Origin: Streptomyces regalis
GTDB lineage: Bacteria > Actinomycetota > Actinomycetes > Streptomycetales > Streptomycetaceae
Direction of reading: 5' to 3'
Length of the DNA stretch: 61,379 nucleotides
Assembly (NCBI RefSeq): GCF_001509475.1
Contig: NZ_LLZG01000420.1
Location: 1 to 61,379, forward strand
Shown: piece after piece, positions 60,007 through 61,379 of the stretch
Layout of the letters: each line of letters opens with the position of its first letter
How positions within the stretch are numbered: the stretch's first letter is position 1
The notes under the pieces: model-generated
What the model was told of the DNA's origin: nothing
The model's database searches: none
What the model saw: only the letters and a program-made list of their open reading frames with translations
Position numbers and translations under genes: made by a program

Positions 60007-61152
60007 ATGCCCAAGGGGACCACACGCGACCATCGGAGAGACACCGCTGGGCAGGAGCGGGACGGGGGACTCACTGCGCACGGCGGCGTCAAGTCCAGCG
60101 CCGCCCGCGACCACGCTGACGGACGCAGGTCGCAGGCCAGGCTCGACCCCCCTGATCTGCCCGGCCCGGTGGCACGGGCCGTGCGCGACGACGTCCGGGT
60201 GACCTACCTGCAGGAGGGTGGTGAGGATCCGGTGCTGTGGGCGGCGACCCGGATCTCGGACCGGAAGGTGCTCGCGATCCGCCGTTCGTACGCCCCCGAG
60301 GAGCGGTCCCTGGCCGCACTCGACCGGACGCTGTTCGCCACGGGCGCGGCCGTCACCGTCCTTGTGTCCCTGGCCGGACTGTTGCTGGGAGTGCGGATGG
60401 GGCGGCGGGCCACGGCCGCCGCGCGTACGGCGGAACGCATCGCCGACGGCGACCTCGACGCCCGGGTACGCCCCCACGGCGGCGACGAGATCGCCCGGCT
60501 CGCCGCCTCCGTCAACACCATGGCGGACGCGCTCGGCGCCCGTCTGGAGGCCGAGCGCCGGGTGACCGCCGACATCGCGCACGAGTTGCGCACGCCGGTC
60601 GCGGGCATGTCGACGGCGGTCGGCCTGCTGCCGCCCGGCCGGGCGTCCGAACTGGTGGCAGGCAGCGTGCAGAAGCTGCGCGGGCTGGTGGAGGACGTGC
60701 TGGAAGTGGCCCGGCTGGACTCCCAGGTGGCGGCGGTGGAGACCGAGGAGCGTGAGATGAGCGCGATGACCCGGCGTGCGGTCGCCGGGCTCGACGACGT
60801 GCGGGTGAAGGTCGTGGCGGACGCGGTCGTGGTCACCGACCCGCGCCGTGTCGAGCGGGTCCTGGCCAACCTGGCCGCCAACGCCCTGCGGCACGGCGCC
60901 CCGCCCGTGGAGGTGGAGGTCGACGGCCCCGTGGTCCGGGTCCGCGACCACGGCCCCGGTTTCCCGCCCGATCTGCTCGCCGTGCTGCACACCTCCGGCC
61001 CTCAGCGCTTCCGCACGGGCTCCCGGACCGGCGGCACCGGCCTCGGTCTGACCATCGTGACCGGCCAGGCCCGCCTGCTCGGCGCCCGCCTGACCTTCCG
61101 CAACCGTCCGGAGGGGGGCGCGGAGACGGAGCTGCGGCTGCCGACGGACTGA
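60007..61152 (+). CDS. Sensor histidine kinase, 5'-truncated
   Basis: Read from ATG 60007 the product is 381 residues, but the first 50 look like non-coding text. Protein-like sequence begins near LDPPDLPGPVARAVRDDVRV. One membrane helix (TGAAVTVLVSLAGLLLGVRM), a HAMP domain (AERIADGDLDARVRPHGGDE), the His box ADIAHELRTPVAG, the N box NLAANALRHG and GTGLGLTIV follow. The usual first membrane helix and part of the sensor are missing, and no response regulator is adjacent. Probably a disabled gene. Confidence 0.7.
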   Translation: MPKGTTRDHRRDTAGQERDGGLTAHGGVKSSAARDHADGRRSQARLDPPDLPGPVARAVRDDVRVTYLQEGGEDPVLWAATRISDRKVLAIRRSYAPEERSLAALDRTLFATGAAVTVLVSLAGLLLGVRMGRRATAAARTAERIADGDLDARVRPHGGDEIARLAASVNTMADALGARLEAERRVTADIAHELRTPVAGMSTAVGLLPPGRASELVAGSVQKLRGLVEDVLEVARLDSQVAAVETEEREMSAMTRRAVAGLDDVRVKVVADAVVVTDPRRVERVLANLAANALRHGAPPVEVEVDGPVVRVRDHGPGFPPDLLAVLHTSGPQRFRTGSRTGGTGLGLTIVTGQARLLGARLTFRNRPEGGAETELRLPTD

Positions 61153-61379
61153 TCCGCCGGAGGCGGGTCGAGCGGCCGAAAGGGCGCGAGCCGCACCACT
61201 GACCAGTGTGGCGGCCGCGAGCCGGTACGACGGAGCCTGCTTCGGGGCCTCTCAGACACCGCTCCGATAGCATGTTCGAACTCGCGGTGGTTACCCCTAT
61301 CGCATTTCATCTACCCGGCATTCGAATAAATCGGCCAAAGATTGATATCTAGAGCATCGCAGGTGTTTTCGCGGATAAG
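61153..61379. other. Window end, no gene seen
   Basis: The first part is GC-rich with short dyads. The last 100 bases are AT-rich (ATAAATCGGCCAAAGATTG) and may be a promoter region for a gene beyond the window. Confidence 0.4.

Overview
The window is high-GC actinobacterial DNA, almost certainly from a Streptomyces chromosome. The support is strong GC codon bias, GTG/TTG starts, mycothiol-type maleylpyruvate isomerase, PaaX, DUF5994 and SCO5918-family genes, many secreted hydrolases and GC-rich hairpin terminators. The number of truncated genes and repeats suggests a chromosome-arm or accessory region; that placement is inference. No tRNA, rRNA or CRISPR array was seen.

Layout. 0-12.4 kb: orphan right-end-like IS605 relic, expansin-like protein, decayed MoxR/DUF2201 fragments with repeats, secreted alpha/beta hydrolase, MMPL transporter plus a histidine kinase without a regulator, FG-GAP protein, and a TnpB (IS1341-type) gene. 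12.6-24.1 kb: a catabolic cluster for salicylate through salicylyl-CoA and gentisate. It has an AAHS-type aromatic-acid importer, an alpha/beta hydrolase of the plant methylesterase fold divergent from a PaaX regulator, then six translationally coupled genes: gentisate dioxygenase, FAH-fold hydrolase, salicylyl-CoA 5-hydroxylase, NDP-forming acyl-CoA synthetase, aryl-AMP/CoA ligase and maleylpyruvate isomerase. Together they would take salicylate, perhaps methyl salicylate, to fumarate and pyruvate. 24.2-28.5 kb: TerB-like protein and a LacI regulator divergent from a GH30 beta-1,6-galactanase, with a perfect 16-bp operator between them.

28.5-33.5 kb and 44.1-47.3 kb hold two paralogous cold-shock cassettes (cold-shock protein, DEAD-box helicase, SCO5918-family protein, MerR-like regulator). 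Cassette A also keeps a CBS-domain gene that is decayed in B. Both helicase genes have a hairpin that buries the ribosome binding site, and the stem carries a compensatory base change. Both csp leaders share a near-identical 22-nt block, and a strong hairpin separates csp from the helicase in each copy. This is the most interesting regulatory feature of the window.

33.7-44 kb: GNAT-like protein, Ser/Thr kinase, wHTH regulator, MOSC pseudogene, an LCP protein with a glycosyltransferase carrying a degenerate deacetylase domain, a ferric-reductase/FMN-binding pair, and a DUF4232 lipoprotein. 47.5-52.2 kb: transpeptidase remnant, lipoprotein, intact polysaccharide deacetylase, TetR/quinone oxidoreductase pair, Fpg/Nei glycosylase, and a truncated sigma factor. 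52.2-55.3 kb: a lower-GC acquired segment (membrane protein, terminase-like start, XRE-TPR regulator, 18-codon upstream ORF coupled to two small genes). 55.8-61.4 kb: GH74 xyloglucanase, isoaspartyl peptidase/asparaginase, and a 5'-truncated histidine kinase.

Expansin, GH30, GH74 and salicylate catabolism together suggest contact with plant tissue or litter.
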